NCBI RefSeq assembly: GCF_001693775.2
Contig: NZ_MBEW02000009.1
Span: 1-64,000, forward strand
From: Criibacterium bergeronii
GTDB lineage: Bacteria; Bacillota; Clostridia; Peptostreptococcales; Filifactoraceae
Direction: 5' to 3'
DNA: 64,000 nt
Position 1 is the first letter of the stretch; each line of letters begins with the position of its first letter. Both the position numbers and the translations under genes were made by a program. The notes under the pieces were generated by a model. The model saw only the letters and a list, made by a program, of their open reading frames with translations. It made no database searches and had not been told where the DNA came from. Of this stretch, positions 25,598-34,315 are shown in pieces.

Positions 25598-26353
25598 TTA
25601 TTTTTTTATAATAGCCACTTGTTTTTTTCCATATACTTTTGAAGTAAATTTATTATATTCGCCTGATGATCCCCATTTCCCTGCAATAACTATAATCTTA
25701 TCTCTATTATTATATATTTCAGAGCGAATCTTTTTATAATTATCTTCGTCTGAAAACGATAATACAAATGCATATTTTTTACTGTTAATAGGTGATGCTA
25801 AATAAACTTCCTTCTTCTTATCATCGTATAGTTTTCCATCTACGGTCGCTTCAATTATCTTATTTCCAAAACATCCTTTTAGGTATCTGTATTCACTTCT
25901 ATCATCTAATATCATTGAGCCTATTTCTTTACCTCCATATGTATTTCCAACAGGAAAACTTTTACACAAAGAATATATTTGTCTTAATGTTCTTAGTGGG
26001 TGTGCACCAGGTTCACCAGTCCCGTGTGCAGAACAAAGACTTTTTTGAGATGATTGTTTGGTGTTGCATAAAATATTATTTATTGCATCTTCATAATCGA
26101 ACTTTGATTCATCAAATTTACTATTGTCAAATTCTGCAACAGCACTCCCATATGGACAGTTTTCAATATGCTTAAAATCAGACTTGGTTGCTCTAAAATA
26201 AGCATTTTTACTTCCATCAATTGCACAAATATATAATTTTGCATTACATACAGGATTAGGACAATAAAATTCCTTATTTCTATCTTCTTCTATTGCCCGA
26301 TTTGCACAAATAATATCTTTTCTTTCTTTATCTCTGTACGCATATTTAGCCAT
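25598..26353 (-). CDS. Unknown protein with CoiA-like zinc-binding N-terminus
   Basis: 251 aa from ATG 26353, chosen because GGGAGG lies before it; the open frame continues upstream only through repeat module B2. The N-terminus has a cysteine/histidine arrangement YCPNPVCNAKLYICAIDG, KNAYFRATKSDFKHIENCPYG that resembles the zinc-binding start of CoiA-like competence and nuclease proteins. The remainder (LRTLRQIYSLCKSFPVGNTY, VYLASPINSKKYAFVLSFSD) gives no nuclease motif I can be sure of. It is a solitary gene between direct-repeat modules B1 and B2 and is the likely cargo of that cassette. A DNA- or defence-related role is only suggested by the CoiA-like part. Confidence 0.7.
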   Translation of the reverse strand: MAKYAYRDKERKDIICANRAIEEDRNKEFYCPNPVCNAKLYICAIDGSKNAYFRATKSDFKHIENCPYGSAVAEFDNSKFDESKFDYEDAINNILCNTKQSSQKSLCSAHGTGEPGAHPLRTLRQIYSLCKSFPVGNTYGGKEIGSMILDDRSEYRYLKGCFGNKIIEATVDGKLYDDKKKEVYLASPINSKKYAFVLSFSDEDNYKKIRSEIYNNRDKIIVIAGKWGSSGEYNKFTSKVYGKKQVAIIKK

Positions 26354-26388
26354 ACCCTTACCTCCCAGTTTATAAAAACATATTTTAT

Positions 26389-26640
26389 GACAATAGTTCT
26401 GCTGTCTCCATACACTAAAAAGCCTCTTTGACAATAGTTCTATAGTCTCGGCACGAGAAAAAAGTAGTCCTATGGTTACACCTCTTGATTTTTCAGTGGT
26501 CAGAACTATTGTCAAACGCTCTAAAATCATAATGTAAACCCGCTGTCCAAACCTATGCATTTTTCTCTAAATGCTTTGATTTCAAGGCTTTTCTATACTT
26601 TTTCTTCTTACTTTCTTGACAGTAGAACTATAGTCTCCAC
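26389..26640. repeat. Repeat module B2 (right of single-gene cassette)
   Basis: Iterons GACAATAGTTCTGCTGTC (26389), GACAATAGTTCTATAGTC (26430) and GTAGTCCTATGGTT (26464), an inverted copy CAGAACTATTGTCAAAC (about 26500-26516), then the distal element TTTGATTTCAAGGCTTTT and TTGACAGTAGAACTATAGTC (26616-26635). The distal part matches modules A1, A2 and B1. It lies directly upstream of the 26353 start on the minus strand. Confidence 0.78.
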
Positions 26641-26718
26641 ATGGCTCGATTGCTCCATCTTGATGTCTGCATATCGACCAGTTACCCCTTACTACCGAAA
26701 AACGGCTCCGTTTGTAAT

Positions 26719-26796
26719 CGGGAACTTGTCAAGGGCATTTTCGGTTCACGAGAACTTATCAACAATCCACTTTGACAGTTCACGGGAACAAGTCGA
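26719..26796. repeat. Third iteron group C, different sequence
   Basis: CGGGAACTTGTCAA (26719), CGAGAACTTATCAA (26749) and CGGGAACAAGTCGA (26783), spaced 30 and 34 bp in one orientation. The layout resembles the iterons of modules A and B but no distal element is visible. It sits between module B2 and the 3' end of the 26858 gene and may be a remnant of another such module. Confidence 0.5.
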
Positions 26797-26857
26797 AAAC
26801 TGCTCTCTTTCCTATAATATGCGATTTCACATATCTGCCCATCGCCTCAACCTTGAT

Positions 26858-27070
26858 TCAGACTTTATTGCCACTGCCACCATGCTTACCTTTTGTTACA
26901 ACGAACAGGGCAATACTGGCCAATGTTCCTCCGACGCCAAGCACTCCGTTTCTTACATTTGCGTTTCTCTCGCGTCTGCAGTTATCACATAATTTATGCT
27001 TATTTGTGCTTACAAGTTCGCATCCGCAGTTTTTACAATAACGGATTTCTTGTTCCTCATTCTTGCTCAT
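26858..27070 (-). CDS. Small zinc-ribbon membrane protein
   Basis: 70 aa from ATG 27070, which has GGAGG eight bases upstream and overlaps the end of the preceding gene by 14 bases. A double Cys-x2-Cys ribbon (YCKNCGCELVS...KLCDNCRRER, residues about 10-33) is followed by one hydrophobic segment (GVLGVGGTLASIALFVV) and a glycine-rich basic end. It probably sits in the membrane with the ribbon in the cytoplasm. The upstream gene also begins with a zinc ribbon, so the two may act together. No family is recognised. Confidence 0.65.
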   Translation of the reverse strand: MSKNEEQEIRYCKNCGCELVSTNKHKLCDNCRRERNANVRNGVLGVGGTLASIALFVVTKGKHGGSGNKV

Positions 27071-28190
27071 CTGGTTCGCCTCCGTTTTCATGTTCAGCCG
27101 TCAATAAGCTGTGGACGGTATAATCGATTCTTTCAGTAGGATCAAATGCTGTAATTCTTGCAGCTATATCCGTAAATTTATCCACAACCTCAATCCTTTT
27201 CTGTGATGAATTTTCGTTAAGCAGTAACAATGTATCGCGGTCATTTAGCTTGTTCTCTAAGATAAACGACTTAAATTCCTCCAAGCACTCTTTGCATGGC
27301 TCATATTCACCCAACATTGCATAGCCTTCACATTCTGTCTGAACGGAATTTGTAATATAGACCAACGCCTGAAATGCATCTATGGCCTTCCTGTTGACGT
27401 CCTTCTCTCCCTTGAAATCCAGCATCATTTGAAAATCAGATTTCTTGGAATGCTCCGTAATATGATACATGTTTTGAGAGAAATTCCTCATCAGCACTCT
27501 TTTTGCGTCAGTTGCGCTATGAATAACGTTCAACATAGCCGCTTCTCGCAGTTTCGCGTCCTGAATTAGTCTCGCCTGCATCAACTTATCCCTTGCCCCT
27601 TCAGCCATCGCAAGTCGGTCATTCTGAAGCTCAACGTGTATTTCTCTGATGGCATCGCCAACATATTCTATCTCGTCAAGAATCTGCGCCATAACCGCGT
27701 GCGTTGACAGATTGTTTAAGGACTGCGTGAGGTTAGGCGTCAAAGTCATGTCCTCAAGTCTCACCTGTTTAACGAATCCATCTGCATCACGAATTGTTGG
27801 TAATATTTCTCCCTGCTTATCAATGGTGAATCGATAGATTCCCTTATCTATTAAATCCTTCACATAGGAATCCATCTTAGCAACCATGATGTGATCTTTG
27901 CCTGCCATGGCTCCTATTACTTCTGCAATTGCAGGAAGCTTTACCTTGATATTTTCCCACTTACCAAAATACTGAATAAGACTTCTATTATCTTCATATG
28001 AAATAATGCTTAGGTCTCCGCGATTCGGCTGCCACTCTTCAATATCATATTCGAAGATTGGAACCATCTCGTATTTGTCCTGCTCACTGATTGGCCTCTT
28101 CGGATCGGCACTTTGAAATCCACAATGCGGACACTTCGTAGCTTTATCTGATATTTTTGTCCCACACTCCGGGCATAGTATTCTGCTCAT
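27057..28190 (-). CDS. Zinc-ribbon protein with long helical domain, unknown function
   Basis: 377 aa, ATG at 28190. The N-terminus is a classic zinc ribbon, MSRILCPECGTKISDKATKC then PHCGFQ (CxxC...CxxC). After a linker there is a region with SIISYEDNRSLIQYFGKWEN and a predominantly helical second half (MAQILDEIEYVGDAIREIHV, LMQARLIQDAKLREAAML). No catalytic motif is visible. It is translationally coupled to the small ribbon/membrane protein at 26858. It sits at the edge of the restriction island; a sensor or scaffold role in defence is possible, but that is inference from location. Confidence 0.68.
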   Translation of the reverse strand: MSRILCPECGTKISDKATKCPHCGFQSADPKRPISEQDKYEMVPIFEYDIEEWQPNRGDLSIISYEDNRSLIQYFGKWENIKVKLPAIAEVIGAMAGKDHIMVAKMDSYVKDLIDKGIYRFTIDKQGEILPTIRDADGFVKQVRLEDMTLTPNLTQSLNNLSTHAVMAQILDEIEYVGDAIREIHVELQNDRLAMAEGARDKLMQARLIQDAKLREAAMLNVIHSATDAKRVLMRNFSQNMYHITEHSKKSDFQMMLDFKGEKDVNRKAIDAFQALVYITNSVQTECEGYAMLGEYEPCKECLEEFKSFILENKLNDRDTLLLLNENSSQKRIEVVDKFTDIAARITAFDPTERIDYTVHSLLTAEHENGGEPDEQE

Positions 28191-28554
28191 TTATTCACGA
28201 CCTTTCCTTTTTATTTGATGTTTCATAAGAGGCCTTGTAATTTTTGCGAATTTATTAAACCTACTCGAATACAATCCACCGCTTCCGCAGGTCTCGTCTA
28301 ACAAGACGCTATCTTTGATACAATGTGCTTCTCTCGAATATGCATCCCGATGCCTGTAGAAAGCCTTATTCTGCGGGCTTCTTCACATTTTAAAGGGCAT
28401 AAACCGGCCTGTGAAATTACTCCGATATGCTGTTGCTGTCGCTGTGCTCATTCCGGCTGCGCCTCCTTTCCGAAATCCCTAAAGGGCAATCCTTAAAAAG
28501 TATGGGTATCCTTTAATTGTGTGAGGAAACCTTAAAAGGTTTAATAAGCCGCTC
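28191..28554. other. Intergenic region with short AT-rich repeats, no gene found
   Basis: 364 bases without a credible frame. Near its right end are ATCCCTAAAGG (28475), ATCCTTAAAAAG (28489), ATCCTTTAATTG (28508) and AACCTTAAAAGG (28528), loosely related and 14-20 bp apart. ATTTTAAAGGGCAT near 28388 is similar. It should hold the promoter of the 28190 gene, but no clear -35/-10 pair stands out. Confidence 0.4.
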
Positions 28555-28965
28555 TCACTCAATTCGCTTTAACAGCTCCTTTGGCGACAACTTCCAAAGT
28601 CCTCTCTCTTGCCTTAGCATATCCACTGTTCCATGATCGATAATATAATCCTGAGCTTCCTGCTGTGAAAATCCCTCGGTGCTCATAAGATAGGACTCTA
28701 ATTCACAGCACGGATAATTTATCGTTCTTTCAATTCTAATCTGTTCCTGAGCTTCACTTTCCCTGAGACCGTAGTACTTTTGAAGAAGACGAACTATTTC
28801 AGTGTCCTTTATTTTTGACTCATACAGCGCAGCAGCTAGAATCGATATGCCTGCTTCTCGCTCCTGTTGTGCCGTTTCGTCATCGTGACGTAGTACAGCT
28901 TCTCGTGTGGTATCAAGCAAAAAGTATCCTGCACCCGCAAGATAATCTCCAAATGTCTTAGCCAT
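28555..28965 (-). CDS. Unknown protein linked to the DUF262 gene
   Basis: 136 aa from ATG 28965, with AGGTGG upstream; the stop of the DUF262 gene (28980) is 14 bases away, so it is co-transcribed. The protein is helical and acidic with MAKTFGDYLAGAGYFLLDTT at the N-terminus, ETAQQEREAGISILAAALYE in the middle and QEAQDYIIDHGTVDMLRQER near the end. No membrane segment and no motif I recognise. It is the last gene of the restriction operon. Its position after a GmrSD-like gene suggests an accessory role in that system. Confidence 0.6.
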   Translation of the reverse strand: MAKTFGDYLAGAGYFLLDTTREAVLRHDDETAQQEREAGISILAAALYESKIKDTEIVRLLQKYYGLRESEAQEQIRIERTINYPCCELESYLMSTEGFSQQEAQDYIIDHGTVDMLRQERGLWKLSPKELLKRIE

Positions 28966-28979
28966 TACATCCACCACCT

Positions 28980-31049
28980 TTACTCGTCAGTTTGTTTGTT
29001 ATACGACTGCTCGATTAATTCCATCACATCGTCGATCTCAGAGGTGTGCTCAAAGAAGACCTCGACGTCTCCGTTGCCCCATCTGCCGAGTCCGGTAATA
29101 TCCCGGCAGATGCCCTTGGGATCGTGAATCTCTGAAAATTTCATATTCAAAGAGATACGAAGGCGCTGCTTCTGAACCACAATATCCACGAAGTTTGTAT
29201 CCAGCTTGTAAGCAATATACAGCTTCTTGAATTCACGCTTTACATTCGGCGAAAGATTGCAGATTCTTCTGTCGATCATATCGAAAAGCGTCTTTGTAAA
29301 AGCATTGATGTCGTATGAGTCAATCGTGTACTTCTGAGCTGGTTTCTCCTCGACCTGATAAGGTGCCAGCTCGGCATCAGTAATCTCCGGGTATTCCCAT
29401 ATCTCTTCTGCCTTATCTGCAAGCAACTTTGCACGTTCTTTTATGTGCTGTTCATTCCATTCTGTCAGCTTTACCAGATAGGCATTAAGGCGCAGAGCAC
29501 TTTCTTTGAACCCGCCTTCCATATCCATCTTTACCATAAATGGATTATCGCTCATTTCAGAGTTATATGCTGTCAGCGTCAGGTTTCCAATTGTATGTAG
29601 ATAGGTTTTCTGAACCTCGCGCCAATTCGCACCGAGCATAGCTTTCCACTCATCACGCGGATTGCTATTCTGCGGCATAATGTGCTCAATCGTATAGTTC
29701 TCAATAATGATCGGAGACTTGTTTCCAAAGTTCTCAAGATGGCTGAGGATAAAGTTTCTGGAGCGCATGTTGTAAATATCGCGGGTAACAAATGCCTTCT
29801 CGAACTTCTCGTCATCTGGGAACTCCTTATAGTCATCACGCAGGACAAAGAAGGCCTTGATGGAATTGATGTAGTCATCAGATTTGATCTCATTTCGCAA
29901 CGTAGCAAAAGTCTTATTCAGAGAATTTGTCGGAATATCGCAGATACTTCTACGGAAAACATAGCTGATGCACATCTTGATGATTTCAATCAAGTTCTCG
30001 TCTGTAATAATTCCTTCTGCACAATCATTATGCACTTTGAGCAGGAACGGGAACGCTACCTCCATACGAAGGTCACCGATATCTGAATACAGCGATTTCA
30101 GAGCAGAATTGCTGCTTCTGCGGAATACCATATTCGTGTAATAGGTGGCATAAGTTAGCAGGTCGGCGCATAGCTCCCGAATGGTCGCAAATTCGCAATT
30201 CAAGTGATATGCCTTGAAGCCTTCATACACATGGTCAATCTTTGGAATCCGCGTAGTTTTCATTGTCAGGTAATCACGGAAGAATCTGTCCATGACGGAG
30301 TCCTGTTTTTCATAATCGAAGAGTAATTCCATCGGTCGCCACATATGCTCATAGACATAGCACTGCTCCGCTGGCTCCAATCCCATAAGAACATAGTTCC
30401 TAATCAGATCAGATTCCGATAATTCCTTACCAGTGGAATTAAGGCTTTCAAAGATGGCCTGTGCGTCATCCACATTTCGATCCAATGTGATATTGACAAT
30501 TTGGAGCTTTCCGATGGCCTCGTATACATCCTTCGGCTGCAGTTCCATGTCAGAAATTTTACCAGCAAAAAAGTTATAGTTTGAAAGAATACGCGACATA
30601 CCGGGATCGCTGATAGGCTTCTTTTCAACGAGACAGATCAGCAGATCACGATCTGTCTCAGTAAGAAGCAGCTTATACCTCTCATCGCTATCCTCGTACT
30701 CATTCTTCAGAAGCATATTATCGATACGCTTGGCGTTGATGGTTCCATCTTCTGGATGTGCTTCCGCATAGTCCCGCAAAGCAATCAGAAGCAGACTCAG
30801 TGTGGTCAAACGCTGCTGGCCATCGATGATCATGTATTTTTGCACGCCCGTCGGCATTGCCTGTTCCGCGATATTCACAATGGAACCGACAAAGTGCCCG
30901 ACCTTATTCTTTTTCTGCATATCAACGATGTCATTCCAAAGGCGGCTGCACTGTTCTGTCTCCCAGCTGTAGTATCTCTGATATACAGGAATCAAAAATT
31001 GCTTGTTTCCATTCAAGATGGCATAGATGTTACCTTTTGTCGCGTCCAT
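28980..31049 (-). CDS. GmrSD-like DUF262/DUF1524 nuclease with DUF5655-like tail
   Basis: 689 aa. The N-terminal DUF262 domain has the ParB-like nucleotide-binding motif IDGQQRLTTLSLLL (about residues 74-88) after IPVYQRYYSWETEQC. The DUF1524 HNH part is at about 455-520: NYTIEHIMPQNSNPRDEW then HTIGNLTLTAYN. The last ~120 residues (KLDTNFVDIVVQKQRLRISL, DPKGICRDITGLGRWGNGDV) resemble DUF5655. Such proteins are GmrSD/type IV restriction enzymes or stand-alone anti-phage nucleases that cut modified or foreign DNA. The gene starts four bases after hsdR, so it belongs to the type I restriction operon. Confidence 0.87.
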   Translation of the reverse strand: MDATKGNIYAILNGNKQFLIPVYQRYYSWETEQCSRLWNDIVDMQKKNKVGHFVGSIVNIAEQAMPTGVQKYMIIDGQQRLTTLSLLLIALRDYAEAHPEDGTINAKRIDNMLLKNEYEDSDERYKLLLTETDRDLLICLVEKKPISDPGMSRILSNYNFFAGKISDMELQPKDVYEAIGKLQIVNITLDRNVDDAQAIFESLNSTGKELSESDLIRNYVLMGLEPAEQCYVYEHMWRPMELLFDYEKQDSVMDRFFRDYLTMKTTRIPKIDHVYEGFKAYHLNCEFATIRELCADLLTYATYYTNMVFRRSSNSALKSLYSDIGDLRMEVAFPFLLKVHNDCAEGIITDENLIEIIKMCISYVFRRSICDIPTNSLNKTFATLRNEIKSDDYINSIKAFFVLRDDYKEFPDDEKFEKAFVTRDIYNMRSRNFILSHLENFGNKSPIIIENYTIEHIMPQNSNPRDEWKAMLGANWREVQKTYLHTIGNLTLTAYNSEMSDNPFMVKMDMEGGFKESALRLNAYLVKLTEWNEQHIKERAKLLADKAEEIWEYPEITDAELAPYQVEEKPAQKYTIDSYDINAFTKTLFDMIDRRICNLSPNVKREFKKLYIAYKLDTNFVDIVVQKQRLRISLNMKFSEIHDPKGICRDITGLGRWGNGDVEVFFEHTSEIDDVMELIEQSYNKQTDE

Positions 31050-31053
31050 TAGG

Positions 31054-34000
31054 TCAATCCTCCTTCTTTGTTCCGTATGGCGCAGGTTCTTCCGCTACCA
31101 TCTGTAAATCCTGTGATCTTTTATTGAAAGCCTCCGCGTAACTTACTACCCGACGATCCATATCATTATTATCTGTCCACAGCTCACACTGAAGCATTAC
31201 TGTTGCAACAGCATCATCCATGCCTTCCGGCGGATACTTATGCTTTTTCAAAAGGCGTTTAATCATCATACGCATCTTGGCTCGCGCAGAGTCTCTCTTC
31301 TGCCAATCGATAGAACGATTCTTCCGAAGGGCTTCTGTCAGTTCTTTTGTAATTGCAATGAGTTCCTCGTTTTCGTAGAAGTCCTTAATTGCCTGCGGCT
31401 TTGTAAGGGCATCATAGAATGCAAGCTCGTCTTCAGATAGGCCAAGTTCATCACCGGCGTCATGAGCCTCCAGGATCATCTGTGCCATCTTCAGGAGTTC
31501 TTCGATAACTTCCTCGTTGGTAAGCATTCCATTCAAGTACCGGTTCATCACGCCCTGAATAATCTCACTGAACTTTTCGGATTTAACTACATTCGTGCGT
31601 CTGTATATCTGTACCTGCTCAGCAATCAGCTTTTTCAATAACTCGACTGCCAGATTCTTCTCCTTCATCTTTGAGATTTCCTCAAGGAATTTAGGATCAA
31701 ACAAGGAGAATTCCTCTTTAACATCAGAGAACAAATTGATAACACCATCGCTTTTGATGCTGGATTTCAGAAGTTCATTGATCCGAGCATTCATTTCTGG
31801 CAGAGATATCTTCTTTCCCTCGCCCTGATTCATTAAGCGTATAACAAGCACGCGAACAGATTCAAAGAATGCCGCCTCGACTCTCAGGTCACGTTCTACA
31901 AGCGAAGAGCAGAGAGACAAAGCCTGACGCAACAACAGCGCCTCTTTGATGAAGTCCTCGCGTTCTCTTTCCTTGTCAGCGCCCACAATGAAGTTAACCG
32001 CACCAGTGATGGCTTTCGAACGTTCAAGATCGGTGGCGTTTGTAAACTTAGAATAATCATATCCGTGGAACAGATCGCGGCAAATGGAAAGTTTCTCAAG
32101 GAATTTCGGATATGCCACTTTGGCGATATCGGTATCACCATAGTTCTTTTTATCACGAGCTGTGTAGTCATTCATGGCCTGCTTCAACGCTGACGCAATA
32201 CCAACATAGTCAACGATCAAGCCGCCTTCTTTATCCTGAAAGACACGATTGACGCGGGCAATAGCTTGCATCAGGTTATAGCCATGCATTGGCTTGTAGA
32301 CATACATCGTGGCAAGGGAAGGAACATCGAAGCCGGTCAGCCACATGTCAACTACAATGGCGATCTTCATTTCACTATCGTTATCTTTAAACTCCTTAGC
32401 CAGCTCATCCCGGCGATGCTTGTTTCCGATTATCGCACGCCATTCTTCTGGGTCTTTATTGCTCTCGGTCATAACGACCTTGACCTTTTCTTTCCAGCTC
32501 GGACGTAATTTCAGAATCCTGTTATAAATTTTCATAGCGATGGCACGGGAATAAGCCACGATCATCGCCTTGCCAGTCAGCAAGTCAGCACGGTAATTTT
32601 CGTAGTGGTCAAGAATATCATTAACCAGTGAATCTATTGTCGCATCATTTCCAAGAACGGCCTCCATCTGGCCGAGCTCTTTTTTGCTCTTTTCAACCAC
32701 TTCAGGATCAGCATTATTTGCCATAATGTCGTATTCCTGATCGATAAGGTGAAGCGTAGCTTCATCGAATTTCAGCTTAATGACGCGGCTCTCATAGTAG
32801 ACCGGTCTTGTAGCTCCATCCTCTACGGCCTGTGTCATGTCATAAATATCGATATAGTCACCGAAAACCTCACGGGTATTTCTGTCCTTGGCAGCGATAG
32901 GAGTCCCGGTAAATCCAATATAGGTAGCATTCGGAAGGCTATCACGAATGATACGTGCCGTTCCGACCTTTATCTCACCGGTCTTAGCGTCGACTTTTTC
33001 CTTCAATCCATACTGGCTACGATGTGCCTCATCAGCCATAACGATGATGTTACGGCGCTCGGAAAGAGGCTCAGATGACTCTTCAAATTTCTGCATTGTT
33101 GTAAAGATGATGCCGTTTGCCTGCCTGCCATCCAGCCAATCCTTGAGGCCGATATCATTCTTTCCAGATGTCTCTGTCAGTTTCCTACAGGTCGCATGCA
33201 CCGGTTCCTGACGCAGAAAATCCTTACACTTTGCAAACTGACCATAGAGCTGATCATCAAGATCGTTGCGGTCTGTGATTACCACGATAGTTGGGCTATC
33301 CAGCGTTTCCTGCAGAAGGTGCGCATAAAAGACCATAGACAGAGATTTTCCGCTGCCCTGTGTATGCCAAAATACGCCACCTTTACCGTCGGTAACTGTA
33401 GCGTTCTTTGTGGATTCGATAGCCTTTCGGACTGCAAAATACTGGTGATAGCCAGCCAGAATCTTAAACTTCTTCAATCCCTCATTAGAGAAGCAGATGA
33501 AATTTTTGATGATGTCTAGCAGACGCTCTTTTTCAAACATTCCCTCAAAGAATGTATCAAACTGAGCATATTGCGTATTTTCATAGCTGCCGTCTTTGGT
33601 TTTCCATTCCATGAAGCGATCTTCACCGGAAGTGATGGTTCCGGCCTTGCTGGTCAGATGATCGCTGATGACGCAGATGCAGTTATAGATAAACATCGAC
33701 GGGATTTCCTGCATATAGTTTCTGATTTGCAGATAGCCCTCAGACGCATCGGTCTCCTCGCGTGATGGAGACTTGAGCTCTATAAGCACCACGGGAAGCC
33801 CATTCAGGAACAGAAGCACGTCTGGGCGCTTGTTGCTGTTTTCAATAAAAGTCCACTGGTTTGCTACGACAAAGGAGTTATTATCAGGATTTTTGTAGTC
33901 TACAATATAGACGAGGCCGGAGCGCTCCTCGCCCTTAACAAAATACCGGACTTCGATCCCATGCTGAAGATAATCCATAAAGAGTTCATTCTTCTGGACA

Positions 34001-34224
34001 AGTTCAGCATTTTCAAAATTCTTCAATTTGAACAGCGCATCCGTAATAGCATCCTCCGGCATTTTCGGATTCAGTCTGTGCAGCGTTGCTATCAACTCTT
34101 CTTCATATAAAGGGCTATGGAAGTCACGCTCCAAATTCGGTGCGTAGACATACCTGTATCCCATGTTCTGGAATAATTCGATTATCGAATTCTCATAGTC
34201 CGCTTCAGTATAAAATCCTGACAT
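31054..34224 (-). CDS. hsdR: Type I restriction enzyme, endonuclease and translocase subunit
   Basis: 1056 aa from ATG 34224, preceded by AGGAG at eight bases; GTG 34233 is less likely. The HsdR nuclease core is LNGLPVVLIELKSP (E-x-K, about residue 150). SF2 translocase motifs follow: Walker A HTQGSGKSLSMVF (about 290), DEAH-type MADEAHRSQYG (about 398), TGTPIAAKDRN and ARVNRVFQDKEGG. The C-terminal helical part (from about 750) is typical for contact with the methylase. It works with HsdM and HsdS encoded upstream, translocating and cutting unmethylated DNA. The silent hsdS part lies between it and hsdS/hsdM, and the gene itself is on the fixed flank outside the four inversion sites. Confidence 0.95.
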   Translation of the reverse strand: MSGFYTEADYENSIIELFQNMGYRYVYAPNLERDFHSPLYEEELIATLHRLNPKMPEDAITDALFKLKNFENAELVQKNELFMDYLQHGIEVRYFVKGEERSGLVYIVDYKNPDNNSFVVANQWTFIENSNKRPDVLLFLNGLPVVLIELKSPSREETDASEGYLQIRNYMQEIPSMFIYNCICVISDHLTSKAGTITSGEDRFMEWKTKDGSYENTQYAQFDTFFEGMFEKERLLDIIKNFICFSNEGLKKFKILAGYHQYFAVRKAIESTKNATVTDGKGGVFWHTQGSGKSLSMVFYAHLLQETLDSPTIVVITDRNDLDDQLYGQFAKCKDFLRQEPVHATCRKLTETSGKNDIGLKDWLDGRQANGIIFTTMQKFEESSEPLSERRNIIVMADEAHRSQYGLKEKVDAKTGEIKVGTARIIRDSLPNATYIGFTGTPIAAKDRNTREVFGDYIDIYDMTQAVEDGATRPVYYESRVIKLKFDEATLHLIDQEYDIMANNADPEVVEKSKKELGQMEAVLGNDATIDSLVNDILDHYENYRADLLTGKAMIVAYSRAIAMKIYNRILKLRPSWKEKVKVVMTESNKDPEEWRAIIGNKHRRDELAKEFKDNDSEMKIAIVVDMWLTGFDVPSLATMYVYKPMHGYNLMQAIARVNRVFQDKEGGLIVDYVGIASALKQAMNDYTARDKKNYGDTDIAKVAYPKFLEKLSICRDLFHGYDYSKFTNATDLERSKAITGAVNFIVGADKEREREDFIKEALLLRQALSLCSSLVERDLRVEAAFFESVRVLVIRLMNQGEGKKISLPEMNARINELLKSSIKSDGVINLFSDVKEEFSLFDPKFLEEISKMKEKNLAVELLKKLIAEQVQIYRRTNVVKSEKFSEIIQGVMNRYLNGMLTNEEVIEELLKMAQMILEAHDAGDELGLSEDELAFYDALTKPQAIKDFYENEELIAITKELTEALRKNRSIDWQKRDSARAKMRMMIKRLLKKHKYPPEGMDDAVATVMLQCELWTDNNDMDRRVVSYAEAFNKRSQDLQMVAEEPAPYGTKKED

Positions 34225-34301
34225 GAATCTCACTCCTTAGTCTTATTTTCTTACATTATCCTCTTCTTAGAGGTGTTTTTCATTCATCTTTGCTCCGTTT
34301 C

Positions 34302-34315
34302 AAACAAGAATTTAG
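34302..34315 (+). repeat. hsdS inversion site, copy 1
   Basis: AAACAAGAATTTAG on the plus strand. It is at the 5' end of the silent TRD2 segment and encodes the conserved NKNLE residues. Inverted relative to copies 2 and 4. Confidence 0.8.

Noticed and set aside
26354-26560. Upstream extension of the 25598 gene to 26560
   Set aside because: The extra 69 codons translate repeat module B2, while the ATG at 26353 has a good GGGAGG ribosome site.
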